Of a stretch of 5,986 nucleotides of DNA, positions 5,684-5,986 are shown one piece after another. The notes under the pieces were generated by a model. It was given only the letters and a program-made list of their open reading frames with translations, had not been told where the DNA came from and made no database searches. Location: the NCBI GenBank assembly GCA_015494005.1, contig WGCB01000026.1, positions 1 to 5,986 of the forward strand, given 5' to 3'. How positions within the stretch are numbered: position 1 is the first letter of the stretch; each line of letters begins with the position of its first letter. The position numbers and the translations under genes are program-made. The stretch comes from Caldilineaceae bacterium (lineage in GTDB: Bacteria > Chloroflexota > Anaerolineae > Caldilineales > Caldilineaceae).

Positions 5684-5986
5684 TCACTTGGTCCGCTTCC
5701 GTTTCTGGGCCGGGGTGACGCTGGCCACCTTGGCCACTTTGCTGCTCCGTTTGGCCCGTCGAACGCCTGTCTTGGCCGTGGCCTTGCCTGCCCGCTTCCG
5801 GGACCCCGCCTTTGGGGCCGCTGGGCTCTCCACCAGGGTGCCCTGGACCAGCTCCGGCTCGGCCTGTACCTTGGCGGTGGCCTTGCGCCGTCCGCTGGAG
5901 GAGCCCGCCTTGGCCGCGCTCCCGCTGGCTCTGGCGGTGGGCTTGGCTTTGCTGGCTGCGCTCTTCCGGTTGCTGCTCCTGGAAGC
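5684..5986 (-). CDS. C-terminal tail of an unidentified Lys/Ala/Ser-rich basic protein (5' partial)
   Basis: Reading in from the right edge, the frame stays open for 100 residues to a TGA at 5684-5686. Composition is dominated by Lys, Arg, Ala, Ser and Gly in low-complexity runs: SNRKSAASKAKPTARASGS, GRRKATAKVQ, SRKRAGKATAKTG, and finally SVTPAQKRKRTK. A short acidic/hydrophobic interlude, AEPELVQGTLVESPAAP, breaks the basic stretch. Such histone-H1-like tails occur at the C-termini of bacterial DNA- or RNA-binding proteins, such as DNA topoisomerase I, HU-type proteins and some RNA-processing enzymes. They bind nucleic acid non-specifically and are disordered. The folded part lies outside the window, so I cannot name the protein. 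High GC in codon third positions and a clean stop support real coding. It is co-oriented with the deacetylase gene, 49 bases away, so co-transcription is possible. The gene continues beyond the window. Confidence 0.7.
   Translation of the reverse strand, partial: ASRSSNRKSAASKAKPTARASGSAAKAGSSSGRRKATAKVQAEPELVQGTLVESPAAPKAGSRKRAGKATAKTGVRRAKRSSKVAKVASVTPAQKRKRTK

Overview
The window holds two unrelated-looking halves that meet tail to tail near position 3200. Positions 1-3182 (+ strand) carry an ABC-2 type exporter locus of moderate GC. Lines I counted by hand ran about 42-55% GC. Positions from about 3230 to the end (- strand) are clearly GC-richer, with counted lines at about 65-75%, and have the G/C-ending codons of a high-GC bacterium. 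The right half looks to me like a Chloroflexota (Caldilinea/Anaerolinea-type) genome, but that is an impression. I cannot place the left half. The break could be a horizontally acquired transporter cassette or a metagenomic assembly join.

Left half: the end of an ABC ATPase gene enters at position 2 and can be read to the TAG at 227-229, but an in-frame TAA sits at 56-58. An 8-bp overlap (222-229) leads into a 740-residue protein. Its first ~275 residues are an ABC-2 membrane domain, and its last ~440 residues resemble an M1 (gluzincin) aminopeptidase. The zinc/catalytic signature is replaced, so this is probably a pseudopeptidase. After 54 bases comes a second, short ABC-2 permease of 227 residues. 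Together they read as ATPase + permease-pseudopeptidase + permease, a single exporter of unknown substrate.

Right half, read on the - strand from the right edge: the lysine/alanine/serine-rich tail of an unidentified basic protein; a zinc-dependent PIG-L/LmbE-family deacetylase with MshB/Mca-like motifs; and a 425-residue exported, membrane-anchored protein with bactofilin-like beta-helix repeats. The last has a strong ribosome binding site and a hairpin terminator after it. The three genes are co-oriented, but the 136-base gap before the bactofilin-like gene leaves room for its own promoter, so a single operon is not shown.

The most notable points are the dead M1 domain fused to a permease, the premature stop in the ATPase tail, the composition break, and the exported, membrane-embedded version of a normally cytosolic bactofilin fold. 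I saw no tRNA, rRNA, CRISPR array or insertion sequence.
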